DNA from: Nocardioides baculatus
Lineage (GTDB): Bacteria; Actinomycetota; Actinomycetes; Propionibacteriales; Nocardioidaceae
DNA: 64,000 nt
Reading direction: 5' to 3'
Assembly (NCBI RefSeq): GCF_016735675.1
Contig: NZ_JAERSG010000007.1
Location: 123,906 to 187,905, forward strand
This document shows, in pieces, positions 50,173 through 58,336 of the stretch; position 1 is the stretch's first letter, and each line of letters begins with the position of its first letter. The position numbers and the translations under genes were made by a program. Under the pieces are notes generated by a model that did not search any database, was not told the DNA's origin, and saw only the letters and a program-made list of their open reading frames with translations.

Positions 50173-50273
50173 AGCGGTGCTCCGTCGCAGCAGTTGGCCT
50201 TCATGTGGCAGTGCGGGCACAACCAGCGCGTGGCGATCGGGTCGAACTCTCTCTCGCAGTAGTCGCACGGCAT
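50169..50273 (-). CDS. 34-residue zinc-ribbon-like small protein
   Basis: MPCDYCEREFDPIATRWLCP, then HCHMKANCCDGAPL. Cysteines 3, 6, 19 and 22 form two CxxC pairs, with Cys28-Cys29 near the end, so it should bind zinc. The ATG is seven bases after TAGCGT (minus strand, 50286-50281), matching the leaderless promoter pattern of the window, which supports real expression. It directly precedes and overlaps the RDD-family gene. I recall similar mini-proteins in this position in related actinobacteria, but no function is known. Confidence 0.65.
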   Translation of the reverse strand: MPCDYCEREFDPIATRWLCPHCHMKANCCDGAPL

Positions 50274-50319
50274 GGGCGCGACGCTAGTACGCCGCGCCCG
50301 CAGCCCGGAGGCGACGCGC

Positions 50320-51600
50320 TCAGGCGAGGTCGCCGACCAGCTCGCTCTCGGCCTCGGTGACGCCGTGCGGATCGGGGGACCCGGCGAGGGCGTCCGCGAT
50401 CGTGCGGGACCCGGTCGCCACGATCACGACGCCGATCGCGACGGCAGCGGCGCCGAACCAGAAGGGTGCGTGCAGGTCGACCCGCTCGGCGAGCTTGAGC
50501 GCGACGAACGGGCCGACGGCGCCGCCGGTGAAACGTACGAAGGAGTAAGCCGCCGACGCGATGGGGCGCTCCACAGGAGCAGCGCCCATCACGGCCTCGG
50601 TGACCAGGGTGTTGGTGACGCCGAGGAACGCGCCGGCGAGCACGATGCCTGCCGTGACCACCGGCTCGTGCTCGGCGCCGAGCGCCATCGCGGCGAGGTC
50701 GAGCGCGAAGAGGGCGAGCACGGCCGTCAGCGTCGGCAGGGTGCCGAACCGGCGCTGCAGCCGAGGCGCCAGCCACACGGACGTGAAGGCGAGCAGCAGG
50801 CCCCAGCCGAAGAACGTCCAGCCGATGCCCATGATCGAGTACGACGGCAGCGCGAAGGGGCCGGCGGCCATCAGCGTGAAGAAGCCGAGGTTGTAGAAGA
50901 TCGCGACGAGGGCGAGCAGCAGCAGGGCGCGGTGCCGGAGGGCGCGGAACGGGTCGAGCAGCGAGGTGGGGCGACCGGCGGGCGGCGTGGAGGGCAGGAA
51001 GAACGCCGTCGCGACGAGGGCGACCGTCATCAGGACCGAGACCCCAAAGAACGGGCCGCGCCACGACACCTGGCCGAGCACGCCGCCGATGAGCGGCCCG
51101 GAGGCGATCCCGAGCCCGAGGGCGGCCTCGAACAGGATGATCGCCTGCCCGACGGGTCCGGCGGACGCGCTCACGATGGTGGCCAGCGCAGTGGCCACGA
51201 AGAGCGCGTTGCCCAGGCCCCAGCCCGCGCGGAACCCGATGACGGCACCGACGCTGTCCGACATGCCGGCCAGGCCGGCCGACACGATGATGAGGGCGAG
51301 ACCGGCGAGGAGCGTGCGCTTGGGTCCGATCCGGCTGGAGATGACTCCGGTGACCAGCATCGAGACGCCCATGATCGCCATGTAGCTGGTGAACAGCAGC
51401 GAGACCTGGCTCGGCGTCGCGTCGAGCTGGGCGGCGATCTCCTTGAGGATCGGGTCGACCAGCCCGATCCCCATGAAGGCGATGACGCACGCGAAGGCGA
51501 CGGCCCAGACGGCCCGGGGCTGGCGCAGCATGGACGGAGCGGTGGTGTCGGGGGTGGTGTCGAGGGTGGTGTCGGGGGTGGTGGGGTGGGTGCTGCTCAC
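50320..51600 (-). CDS. MFS transporter (drug efflux type)
   Basis: 426 residues, 12 membrane helices. The first transmembrane block is AVWAVAFACVIAFMGIGLVD, with the antiporter-like motif LVTGVISSRIGPKRTLLAGL and a GLGIASGPLIGG motif C typical of exporters. The N-terminus (TTPDTTLDTTPDTT) is encoded by a 12-bp tandem repeat and is low complexity. It overlaps the MarR gene by 4 bases (GTGA) and so is expressed with it; a MarR operator precedes the pair. Likely efflux of an unknown compound that releases MarR. Confidence 0.9.
   Translation of the reverse strand: MSSTHPTTPDTTLDTTPDTTAPSMLRQPRAVWAVAFACVIAFMGIGLVDPILKEIAAQLDATPSQVSLLFTSYMAIMGVSMLVTGVISSRIGPKRTLLAGLALIIVSAGLAGMSDSVGAVIGFRAGWGLGNALFVATALATIVSASAGPVGQAIILFEAALGLGIASGPLIGGVLGQVSWRGPFFGVSVLMTVALVATAFFLPSTPPAGRPTSLLDPFRALRHRALLLLALVAIFYNLGFFTLMAAGPFALPSYSIMGIGWTFFGWGLLLAFTSVWLAPRLQRRFGTLPTLTAVLALFALDLAAMALGAEHEPVVTAGIVLAGAFLGVTNTLVTEAVMGAAPVERPIASAAYSFVRFTGGAVGPFVALKLAERVDLHAPFWFGAAAVAIGVVIVATGSRTIADALAGSPDPHGVTEAESELVGDLA
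51541..51588. repeat. 12-bp tandem repeat in the MFS gene
   Basis: GGTGGTGTCGGG occurs at 51541-51552, with variants at 51553-51564 and 51565-51576 and a decayed fourth unit. It encodes the repeated DTTP/DTTL residues at the N-terminus of the transporter. Copy number may vary. Confidence 0.75.
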
Positions 51601-52052
51601 GGGGTGGTGTCCTCCTGCTGGTCGTCCCCGTCGTGACGGGGGTGCAGGTCGAGGACGTCGCGCAGCACGGCAACCGCGGTCGCGACCTCCTCGGCGCTGT
51701 GGCGGGTGTCGGCCAGTCGGGCCATGACGAGCTCGGCGTTGGCCTGCCGGATGCGCGCCAGCTCGGCGCGGCCGGTGTCGGTGAGTGCGACCACCTGGGC
51801 CCGCCCGTCGGTGGGGTGGGGCTGCCGGTCCACCAGGCCCTGCTCGCGCAGGGTCCGCAGTGTCGCGGTCATCGTGGGCTGGCTGCAGCGGTCCGCCGCG
51901 GCCAGCGCGGTGACCCCCGACGGCCCGTGCTCGTCCAGGAGGGACAGGGCACGGACGCCGGCCGGGTGGTCGACCTCGCGCCGCACGGCGCGGGTCAACC
52001 GCGCGGCCAGCACCACGAGGTCGCTGGCCAGGTCGGGGAGGTCGTCACTCAC
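51597..52052 (-). CDS. MarR-family transcriptional regulator
   Basis: 151 residues. The winged helix-turn-helix LSLLDEHGPSGVTALAAADR, CSQPTMTATLRTLREQGLVD and the wing RQPHPTDGRAQVVALTDTGR are clear. The GTG at 52052 is preferred because a perfect operator palindrome lies just upstream and a longer start would overlap it. It heads an operon with the MFS transporter, the usual repressor-pump arrangement, and probably represses both by binding that palindrome. Confidence 0.92.
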   Translation of the reverse strand: MSDDLPDLASDLVVLAARLTRAVRREVDHPAGVRALSLLDEHGPSGVTALAAADRCSQPTMTATLRTLREQGLVDRQPHPTDGRAQVVALTDTGRAELARIRQANAELVMARLADTRHSAEEVATAVAVLRDVLDLHPRHDGDDQQEDTTP

Positions 52053-52060
52053 GCCGCCCA

Positions 52061-52085
52061 AGATACATAGCAATCCTATGTATCT
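52061..52085. promoter_or_regulatory. Perfect MarR-type operator
   Basis: AGATACATAG-CAATC-CTATGTATCT: perfect 10-base arms around a 5-base centre, 8 bases before the MarR start. AT-rich islands of this kind are rare in this DNA. It also contains likely -10 sequence on the minus strand. Confidence 0.75.
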
Positions 52086-52100
52086 CAACCCGAGCGTGGA

Positions 52101-52700
52101 TCAGTGCGCGATCAGCACGACTCCGAGGCCGCCCATGAGCACGGCGATCGCCGAGTCGAGGACCCGCCAGGCGCCCGGTCGGGCGAAGATGCCCCGCAGC
52201 AGGCGAGCGCCGTAGCCGAGGCCGAAGAACCACAGGAGGCTGGCGACCAGCGTGCCCGCCAGGAACCACCAGCGGTCGCTGCCGAAGCTGTTGGCGACGG
52301 TGCCGAGCATGAGCACGGCGTCGAGGTAGAAGTGCGGGTTGAGCCAGGTCAGGGCGAGCGTGAGCAGGATCGCGCGACCGGTCGTCATCGCGGTGCCGTC
52401 GCTGGCGTCGAGTGCGCTCGGGCGCCACGCGCGCAGTGCCGCGTGCACGCCGAACGCGATCAGGTAGAGCCCGCCGAGCACCTGGGCGACCGGCAGCACC
52501 GACGGCCAGCGCTCGAGGACGACGCCGAGGCCGAAGACGCCGGCGGTGATCGCGACCACGTCGGAGAGCAGGCAGGTCAGCACGATGGGGAGGACCTGCT
52601 CGCCGCGGATCCCCTGACGGAGGAGAAAGGCGTTCTGGGCGCCGACGGCGACGATGAGAGCGAGACCGGTGAGCAGACCGGTGAGAGCAACCTGGAACAT
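52101..52700 (-). CDS. LysE/ArgO-family amino-acid exporter
   Basis: 199 residues, about six membrane helices. LysE-family marks are LTGLLTGLALIVAVGAQNAF, LLRQGIRGEQVLP, the second-helix CLLSDVVAITAGVFGLG and LTLALTWLNPHFYLDAVLML. It exports basic amino acids such as lysine or arginine. ATG 52700 is seven bases after TACCGT on the minus strand. It diverges from a LysR-type regulator, the standard LysE-LysG (ArgO-ArgP) pairing, so its expression should be induced by intracellular lysine or arginine. Confidence 0.93.
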   Translation of the reverse strand: MFQVALTGLLTGLALIVAVGAQNAFLLRQGIRGEQVLPIVLTCLLSDVVAITAGVFGLGVVLERWPSVLPVAQVLGGLYLIAFGVHAALRAWRPSALDASDGTAMTTGRAILLTLALTWLNPHFYLDAVLMLGTVANSFGSDRWWFLAGTLVASLLWFFGLGYGARLLRGIFARPGAWRVLDSAIAVLMGGLGVVLIAH

Positions 52701-52772
52701 GTGGTCAACGGTAGGACGCGCACGAGACACAATCCAGCGAACTATTTTCACGAATCATTAGGATCTCTAACT

Positions 52773-53687
52773 ATGAGAGACATCACTCAGCTGGATCCCG
52801 TGGCGCTGCGCACCCTGGCTGTGGCGGCGCGACTCGGGACCTTCGAGGCGGCGGCCCGCGACCTGCACGTGACCCCCTCCGCAGTGAGCCAGCGGATCAA
52901 GGCGCTGGAGACGCGCATCGGCCGCGTCCTGCTCCACCGGGTCAAGCCGCTCGAGCCCACCGAGGCCGGACTCGTCCTGGTCCGGCTGGCGACGCAGACC
53001 GAGCTCCTCGAGCGTGAGGCCGTGGCCGAGCTCGTCGAGGAGGGCGACGACGAGGCGGGCGCGTCGTACACCTCCCTGCCCATCGCGGTGAACGCCGATG
53101 CGCTCTACGGCTGGTTCGTCGACGCGCTCGCCGAGGTGCAGTCGCGCCACCGCGTCGTGTTCGAGGTCGTCCGGGAGGACCACACCCGCACCGCCGAGCG
53201 GCTGCGGCGCGGGGAAGTGGTCGCGGCGATCACGGGGGAGCCCAAGCCGGTGCCCGGGTGCCGGGTGGTCCGCCTCGGCCGGCTGCGTTACGCCGCCGTC
53301 GCGACGCGCGAGTTCCACGCCCGCCACTTCGCCGACGGGGTCGGCTCGGCCACCCTCGCAGAGGCGCCGATCGTCGCGTTCGACCGCAACGACTCGCTCC
53401 AGCACGACTTCGTCCGCCGGGTGACCCGCCGCCACCTGGCCCCGCCGGTGACCTACCTCCCGTCGGTCCGCGAGTTCGACCGTGCGATCCGGGTCGGGAT
53501 GGGGTGGGGTCTGCTCCCCGAGGCGGACGTGGCACTCCAGCTCGACCTCGGCAACCTGGTCGAGCTGGTGCCCGGGCGCCGGCCCGAGGTCGCGCTCTAC
53601 TGGCAGCACTGGCGACTCGGCTCGTCGCTGGTCGCCGAGCTCACCGAGGAGGTGGTGGTCGCAGCGCGGCAGTGGATGGCGACATGA
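52773..53687 (+). CDS. LysR-family activator of the LysE exporter (LysG/ArgP type)
   Basis: 304 residues. The N-terminal helix-turn-helix (ALRTLAVAARLGTFEAAARD, LHVTPSAVSQRIKALETRIG) and the ArgP-type effector domain (LPIAVNADALYGWFVDALAE, VVAAITGEPKPVPGCRVVRL, VAFDRNDSLQHDFVRR) identify the LysG/ArgP subgroup. It senses lysine, arginine or related amino acids and activates the divergent exporter. The ATG lies in an unusually AT-rich 72-base divergent region likely to hold the binding site. The stop is followed by a 98-base gap containing a promoter-like CTGACA-N18-TACCCT before the lipoprotein gene. Confidence 0.92.
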   Translation: MRDITQLDPVALRTLAVAARLGTFEAAARDLHVTPSAVSQRIKALETRIGRVLLHRVKPLEPTEAGLVLVRLATQTELLEREAVAELVEEGDDEAGASYTSLPIAVNADALYGWFVDALAEVQSRHRVVFEVVREDHTRTAERLRRGEVVAAITGEPKPVPGCRVVRLGRLRYAAVATREFHARHFADGVGSATLAEAPIVAFDRNDSLQHDFVRRVTRRHLAPPVTYLPSVREFDRAIRVGMGWGLLPEADVALQLDLGNLVELVPGRRPEVALYWQHWRLGSSLVAELTEEVVVAARQWMAT

Positions 53688-53785
53688 AGGCAGATGTTCG
53701 GTTTCCCTGACACGTTCCTTGAGGAAGTCCTACCCTTCGAAATCGAGCACCGTGCTCGCTCGACTGCACCCCCAAGGGGACTCCA

Positions 53786-54586
53786 GTGACCCGTCGCATC
53801 AATGTCGCCCACGCCGCAGCGCTCGCTGCCGGCGCGCTCATGGTGCTGTCCGGGTGCGGTGGCTCGGGCAATGCCGCCGCCACCAAGACCGTGGGAGCGC
53901 AGCTGCTGGGCGAGAAGCTCACCGACATGGTCGCGACCGTCGACAAGATGGGCATCGTCGAGTGGCACGGCCAGATGCTGACCAAGAGCCCCGACAAGGG
54001 TGGCAAGCGGATCCTCAACCTCGACGCCCGCTACAGCCCGTCGCTGGGCTACAGCGAGATCTCGATGGACACCGTCCTCGACGGCAACGCGCAGCAGATC
54101 GACTACCTCGTGGTCAACGGCCGCACCTTCTTCAACAGCGAGAAGTGGGGCCCCGGTGCCAACGACTGCTGGGCCGACATCACCGACAACGAGGACTACA
54201 CCTGGGCGCTGCCACGTGAGCTCGACCCCGCGTGGGCGCTCACCCAGGGTCGTGCCGTGTCCGCCGACGGCGAGGACGTGAACGTCTCGCTCGGCTACAA
54301 GGACGTCCTCGCGGGCCTGCCGAAGGGCCTCTTCAAGGAGGTCCCCACCCTGCCGTACGACACCGAGGCCGCGGCCACGATCGAGCCGCACGGCCACCTC
54401 CTCGAGGTCGGCATCGACGTCGCCGGCATGTGGAGCAAGCTCCCCAAGGAGCAGAAGGCCACCCTCGACAAGCGCGTGGGCTACTGGGCGATGACGATGA
54501 AGGAGTCGCCCAACGGTTCGACCATCAAGCCGCCGGTGCACGTCTTCGACCCGAAGGTGACCCCGCCGAGCCAGTGCAAGCGCTGA
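53786..54586 (+). CDS. Putative lipoprotein, LppX/LprG-like
   Basis: 266 residues. Lipoprotein signal with lipobox LSGC, then a mature domain beginning LGEKLTDMVATVDKMGIVEW and running through strands such as ILNLDARYSPSLGYSEISMD and TIEPHGHLLEVGIDVAGMW. The size, lipid anchor and strand pattern recall the LppX/LprG half-barrel lipid carriers of actinobacteria, but the similarity is only suggestive. GTG start follows AAGGGGA. Two cysteines (GANDCWAD and the terminal QCKR) may pair. Stands alone. Confidence 0.75.
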   Translation: MTRRINVAHAAALAAGALMVLSGCGGSGNAAATKTVGAQLLGEKLTDMVATVDKMGIVEWHGQMLTKSPDKGGKRILNLDARYSPSLGYSEISMDTVLDGNAQQIDYLVVNGRTFFNSEKWGPGANDCWADITDNEDYTWALPRELDPAWALTQGRAVSADGEDVNVSLGYKDVLAGLPKGLFKEVPTLPYDTEAAATIEPHGHLLEVGIDVAGMWSKLPKEQKATLDKRVGYWAMTMKESPNGSTIKPPVHVFDPKVTPPSQCKR

Positions 54587-54596
54587 TACTGGGCCC

Positions 54597-55133
54597 GTGC
54601 CCACGTACGTCGCCTTCCTCCGCGCCATCAACCTCGGCAGGACCCGCAAGTTCCCCAAGGACGCCATCAAGGCGGCGACCGAGGCCGCCGGCGGGTCCGG
54701 CGTGGAGACCTACATCAACACCGGCAACGTCCGGCTGACGCACTCCGCACGCTCCGTGGCCAAGGTCCAGGCGGCGCTGGAGGAGGCGTACGCCGCAGAG
54801 GCGGGCTTCGAGGTGCCGACGGTCGTCTTCACGACCGCCGACCTCGCCGCGCTCACCGCGCGGGCCGAGGAGCTGCACGCCGAGCACGACCCGTCCGGCC
54901 AGCACTACGTCACGCTCTACGCGAGCGCCCCGACCGCCGCGACGGCGAAGGCGGTGCACGCCCTCGAGCACGACGGCGAGACGGTGGTCGTCGACGGCCG
55001 GGCGGCCTACGTGCTGCTCGACGGCGACATCCACACCTCGAAGGTGCTCTCCGCCAAGGAGTTCACCGCGCTCGGGCAGGGCACGGCCCGGACGGTGAAG
55101 GTGCTGCGCACTGTCGCCGAGAAGTGGTGCTGA
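54597..55133 (+). CDS. DUF1697 protein
   Basis: 178 residues, soluble. The family mark is the N-terminal TYVAFLRAINLGRTRKFPKD, followed by VETYINTGNVRLTHSARSVA and a C-terminal half (YVTLYASAPTAATAKAVHAL, YVLLDGDIHTSKVLSAKEF). DUF1697 is common in actinobacteria; function unknown. GTG start six bases after GATACT. It is convergent with pncA across 9 bases. Confidence 0.9.
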   Translation: MPTYVAFLRAINLGRTRKFPKDAIKAATEAAGGSGVETYINTGNVRLTHSARSVAKVQAALEEAYAAEAGFEVPTVVFTTADLAALTARAEELHAEHDPSGQHYVTLYASAPTAATAKAVHALEHDGETVVVDGRAAYVLLDGDIHTSKVLSAKEFTALGQGTARTVKVLRTVAEKWC

Positions 55134-55142
55134 TCCGGCCGG

Positions 55143-55718
55143 TCAGGCGATCTCGACGCCCGCGCCGCTCATCTCGGTGATGGCCGACGCCGTCGTCTCG
55201 GGTGCGACCCCGGCGCACAGCGCGGTCAGCACCCTGGTCGCGAAGCCCTCGCTCGCGCTGTCCAGCGCGGTCGCCCGCACGCAGTGGTCGGTCGCGATGC
55301 CGCAGACGTCGACCGCGACGACGCTCCTCGCCCTCAGCCAATCGGCGAGCGGCTCGCCCGACGTCGTACGCCCCTCGAATCCGGAGTACGCCGCCTGGTG
55401 CTCGCCCTTGAAGAACACCTCGTCGAAGGGCTGCGGGTCGAGGTTGGGGTGGAAGCCCGCGCCCTCGGAGCCGACCTTGCAGTGGACCGGCCACGACTCC
55501 GCGAAGTCGGGCTTGAGCGACCAGTGGTGGCCCGGGTCGACGTGGTGGTCCTTGGTGGCGACGACGACGTCGTAGGCCGGACCGCCCTCCGCCTTCGCGT
55601 GCCAGCGGTGCAGCAGCTCGCCGATGTCGGCGGCCACGCGCGCGCCACCGGTCACCGGAAGCGACCCGCCCTCGCAGAAGTCGTTCTGGACGTCGACCAC
55701 GATCAGTGCCCGTGCCAT
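55143..55718 (-). CDS. pncA: Nicotinamidase PncA
   Basis: 191 residues, isochorismatase fold. Catalytic Asp9 in LIVVDVQNDFCEGG, metal-binding KDHHVDPGHHWS, the catalytic Lys in VFFKGEHQAAYS and the nucleophile Cys in GIATDHCVRATALDS. It converts nicotinamide to nicotinate, the substrate of the adjacent pncB product, so the two form a salvage module for NAD. ATG 55718 lies six bases after TAGCCT (minus strand, 55730-55725), a hexamer overlapping the pncB stop, so it may have its own leaderless transcript besides the pncB one. Confidence 0.94.
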   Translation of the reverse strand: MARALIVVDVQNDFCEGGSLPVTGGARVAADIGELLHRWHAKAEGGPAYDVVVATKDHHVDPGHHWSLKPDFAESWPVHCKVGSEGAGFHPNLDPQPFDEVFFKGEHQAAYSGFEGRTTSGEPLADWLRARSVVAVDVCGIATDHCVRATALDSASEGFATRVLTALCAGVAPETTASAITEMSGAGVEIA

Positions 55719-55727
55719 GGAGCGAGG

Positions 55728-57035
55728 CTACTGCTCGAAGACCGTCGGGATCACCGGCTCACCGGCGGACATCTGGGTGACGGCGCGGGGGAGCTCGGCG
55801 AGCGAGGAGCGGTGGCGGGAGCGGGCCTCCTCGAGGGTGGCGCGGCCGACGACCTCGCCGTCGCGCACGAGCGGGACGAGCAGGGGACGGTCGTTGCTGT
55901 CTCCCTCGGGCGCCTCGCCGATCCCGACCACCTCGGCCTGCGCGGTGCCGCCGGCCGAGAGCCGGCGCAGCGCGTACTTCCGGCCGCCCACCGAGGTCTT
56001 GTCCTGCGACTTCTTCGCCACCGACACCAGCGCGCCGTCGGCGTCCTCCCGGGCGACGAGCTTGTAGACGAACCCGCACGTCGGGTAGCCCGAGCCGGTC
56101 ACCAGCTGGGTGCCGACGCCGTACGCGTCGACCGGTGCCGCCGCGAGGGCCGCGATCGCGTGCTCGTCGAGGTCGCTCGTGACGACGATCTGGGTGCTCG
56201 TCGCCCCGAGCGAGTCGAGCTGCGCGCGGACGTCGCGGGCGACCAGGCCGAGGTCGCCGGAGTCGAGCCGGACGGCGCCCAGCCCGGTGCCTGCCACCTC
56301 CACCGCGCGGGCCACCGCCTCGGCGACGTCGTAGGTGTCGACGAGCAGGGTCGTGCCGACGCCGAGCGTCTGCACCTGCGCGCGGAACGCGTCGGCCTCG
56401 TCGTCGTGGAGCAGCGTGAACGAGTGGGCCGCGGTGCCGGCGGACGGGACGCCGTACGTCGCCCGTGCCGCGAGGTTGCTCGTCGCGTCGAACCCGGCGA
56501 CGTACGCCGCCCGCGCGGCGGCCACGGCGGCCTGCTCGTGCGTGCGGCGCGAGCCCATCTCGATGCAGGGCCGGCTGCCCGCGGCGAGGGTCATCCGGGA
56601 GGCGGCCGAGGCGATCGCGGAGTCGTGGTTGTAGATCGACAGCAGGACGGTCTCCAGCAGGACGGCCTCCGCGAACGTGCCCTCCACCACGAGGAGCGGT
56701 GAGTGCGGGAAGTAGGCCTCGCCCTCGGCGTAGCCCCAGACGTCGCCGGTGAAGCGGTAGGAGGCCAGCCAGTCGAGCATGTCGGGGTCGACGACGCCGT
56801 CCAGCGCGGCGATCGCCGCGGGGTCGAAGCGGAACGCCTCGATGGCGTCGAGCGCGCGACCGACGCCGGCCACCACGCCGTACCTCCGCCCCTCCGGCAG
56901 CCGCCGTGGGAAGAGCTCGAACACCGATCGGCGCTCGGCCGTGCCCGACTGCCGGGCGGCCTGCACCATGGTGAGCTCGTAGTGGTCGGTGAAGAAGGCC
57001 GTCGAGGCATGGGCTGTCCCGGTCACGGGCGTCAC
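55728..57035 (-). CDS. pncB: Nicotinate phosphoribosyltransferase PncB
   Basis: Makes nicotinate mononucleotide from nicotinate, PRPP and ATP. 435 residues. Motifs are FFTDHYELTMVQAA at the N-terminus, FRFTGDVWGYAEGEAYFPH-like block (RFTGDVWGYAEGEAYFPHS), EMGSRRTHEQAAVAAAR, GTAAHSFTLLHDDE, TYDVAEA, RLDSGDLG and SDLDEHAI. It is followed by pncA on the same strand. GTG start; CATCGT lies six bases upstream, within a 17-base gap that also drives clpS in the other direction. Confidence 0.93.
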   Translation of the reverse strand: MTPVTGTAHASTAFFTDHYELTMVQAARQSGTAERRSVFELFPRRLPEGRRYGVVAGVGRALDAIEAFRFDPAAIAALDGVVDPDMLDWLASYRFTGDVWGYAEGEAYFPHSPLLVVEGTFAEAVLLETVLLSIYNHDSAIASAASRMTLAAGSRPCIEMGSRRTHEQAAVAAARAAYVAGFDATSNLAARATYGVPSAGTAAHSFTLLHDDEADAFRAQVQTLGVGTTLLVDTYDVAEAVARAVEVAGTGLGAVRLDSGDLGLVARDVRAQLDSLGATSTQIVVTSDLDEHAIAALAAAPVDAYGVGTQLVTGSGYPTCGFVYKLVAREDADGALVSVAKKSQDKTSVGGRKYALRRLSAGGTAQAEVVGIGEAPEGDSNDRPLLVPLVRDGEVVGRATLEEARSRHRSSLAELPRAVTQMSAGEPVIPTVFEQ

Positions 57036-57052
57036 TGTGCCACGATGGGCAG
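57036..57052. promoter_or_regulatory. 17-bp divergent start region between pncB and clpS
   Basis: The two GTG start codons are separated by only 17 bases. CACGAT (57041-57046, plus) and CATCGT (57047-57042, minus) are each six bases from their start codons and almost coincide, so one near-symmetric -10 may serve both strands with leaderless transcripts. Confidence 0.45.
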
Positions 57053-57349
57053 GTGTCAGCCGCCAGTCCCGTAGAGGTCGAGCCGACCCTCACACCTGAC
57101 GAGATCACCTTCCTGGCCAAGCCGTGGGTGACGCTGGTGTGGGACGACCCGGTCAACCTCATGTCCTACGTCTCCTTCGTCTTCCAGAAGTACTTCGGCT
57201 ACGACAAGGCCAAGGCCGAGAAGCTGATGCTCGAGGTGCACACCGAGGGCAGGTCGGCGGTCTCGACGGGGACCCGCGAGGAGATGGAGCGCGACGTGCA
57301 GGCCATGCACGAGTACGGGCTGTGGGCGACGATGGAGAAGGCCTCGTAG
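57053..57349 (+). CDS. clpS: ATP-dependent Clp protease adaptor ClpS
   Basis: 98 residues. The ClpS fold shows WVTLVWDDPVNLMSYVSFVF, QKYFGYDKAKAEKLMLEVHT and EEMERDVQAMHEYGLWATME, with the Asp-Asp/Asn pocket for N-degron residues. It delivers substrates to ClpCP. First gene of a run that in actinobacteria is linked with DUF2017, mec, cysO and cysM, as here with some insertions. Its stop codon overlaps the putative -10 of the next gene. Confidence 0.94.
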   Translation: MSAASPVEVEPTLTPDEITFLAKPWVTLVWDDPVNLMSYVSFVFQKYFGYDKAKAEKLMLEVHTEGRSAVSTGTREEMERDVQAMHEYGLWATMEKAS

Positions 57350-57359
57350 TCTGCGGACC

Positions 57360-57749
57360 ATGCATCGTTCGCGCATCGCCGTGGTCCTGATCGACCATCC
57401 CGAGGAGTCCTACGAGCCGGCCGCAGCCTTCTGGGCGGGCGCGCAGGGGGCGACGCGATCGGTCAACGAGGACCCGGCCTACGAGTCGCTCGACCGGCTG
57501 CCGGGCAACGTCGCGCTCGAGCTGCAGCGGACGGGCAGCGGTACGCCGCCGCGCGTGCACCTCGACTTCGAGACCGACGACGTGGCCGCCGAGGTCGCGC
57601 GGCTCGAGGGCCTGGGCGCCAGCGTCGAGACCCGGCACGACACGTGGGCGGTCCTGCACGACCCGGGCGGGATGGTGTTCTGCGTCGTCCCGGTCTGGAC
57701 CGACCCGGCCGACTTCGACCGCTACGCGACCTCGTGGCCCGCGTCGTGA
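57360..57749 (+). CDS. VOC/glyoxalase-like protein
   Basis: 129 residues, one VOC half-barrel pair: RIAVVLIDHPEESYEPAAAF, PRVHLDFETDDVAAEVARLE and HDPGGMVFCVVPVWTDP. Typical of the family annotated as glyoxalase/bleomycin resistance-like VOC proteins; metal ligands are plausible but no substrate is evident. ATG seven bases after TAGTCT (57347-57352). It overlaps the DUF2017 gene by 4 bases and so is embedded in the clpS cluster. Confidence 0.83.
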   Translation: MHRSRIAVVLIDHPEESYEPAAAFWAGAQGATRSVNEDPAYESLDRLPGNVALELQRTGSGTPPRVHLDFETDDVAAEVARLEGLGASVETRHDTWAVLHDPGGMVFCVVPVWTDPADFDRYATSWPAS

Positions 57750-58336
57750 GCGGGTTCGAGCACCACCGCAAGTCCGACCGCGTCATCGCCACCTTCACCG
57801 GGTTCGAGGCCGACCTGCTGCGGTCGCTCGCCTCGCAGATGGTCGAGCTGCTGCGCAACGAGCGCGCCGAGCCCCCGGCTCCCACGGCGGACCCCTTCGA
57901 GGCACTGATGGCGGAGTTCTCCGGCGCCACCTCGCCGCCCGAGGACCCGGTGCTCGCCCGGCTCTTCCCGACGGCCTACCCCCACGACGACGAGGCGGCC
58001 TCGGACTTCCGTCGCTTCACCGAGACCGGGCTGCGCGACGGCAAGGCCGCCGCGTCGGGCCTGCTGATCGACACCCTCGAGGAGGCCGGGCTGCCGCCCG
58101 AGCTGACCGAGGAGGGGCTGGTGATCGACGTCGAGCTCACCCGCGACGAGGCCGAGACCTGGATGCGCGCCTTCACCGACATCCGCCTCGCCCTGGCCAC
58201 CCGGCTCGGGGTCGAGGCCGGCGACGAGGACTACTGGCACTCGCTGCCCGACGACGACCCGCGCGCGCAGGCGCACGACATCTACGAGTGGGTCGGCTAC
58301 CTCCAGGAGACGGTCGTCGAGGCGCTCACGTCGTGA
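57746..58336 (+). CDS. DUF2017 protein of the clpS cluster
   Basis: 196 residues, helical and acidic, with DRVIATFTGFEADLLRSLAS, QMVELLRNE, VLARLFPTAYPHDDEAASDF and IYEWVGYLQETVVEAL. DUF2017 genes follow clpS across actinobacteria; a regulatory role in proteolysis is assumed but unproven. The GTG start is in a GTGA overlap with the VOC gene and the TGA overlaps the next GTG, so translation is chained through three genes. Confidence 0.9.
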   Translation: MSGFEHHRKSDRVIATFTGFEADLLRSLASQMVELLRNERAEPPAPTADPFEALMAEFSGATSPPEDPVLARLFPTAYPHDDEAASDFRRFTETGLRDGKAAASGLLIDTLEEAGLPPELTEEGLVIDVELTRDEAETWMRAFTDIRLALATRLGVEAGDEDYWHSLPDDDPRAQAHDIYEWVGYLQETVVEALTS

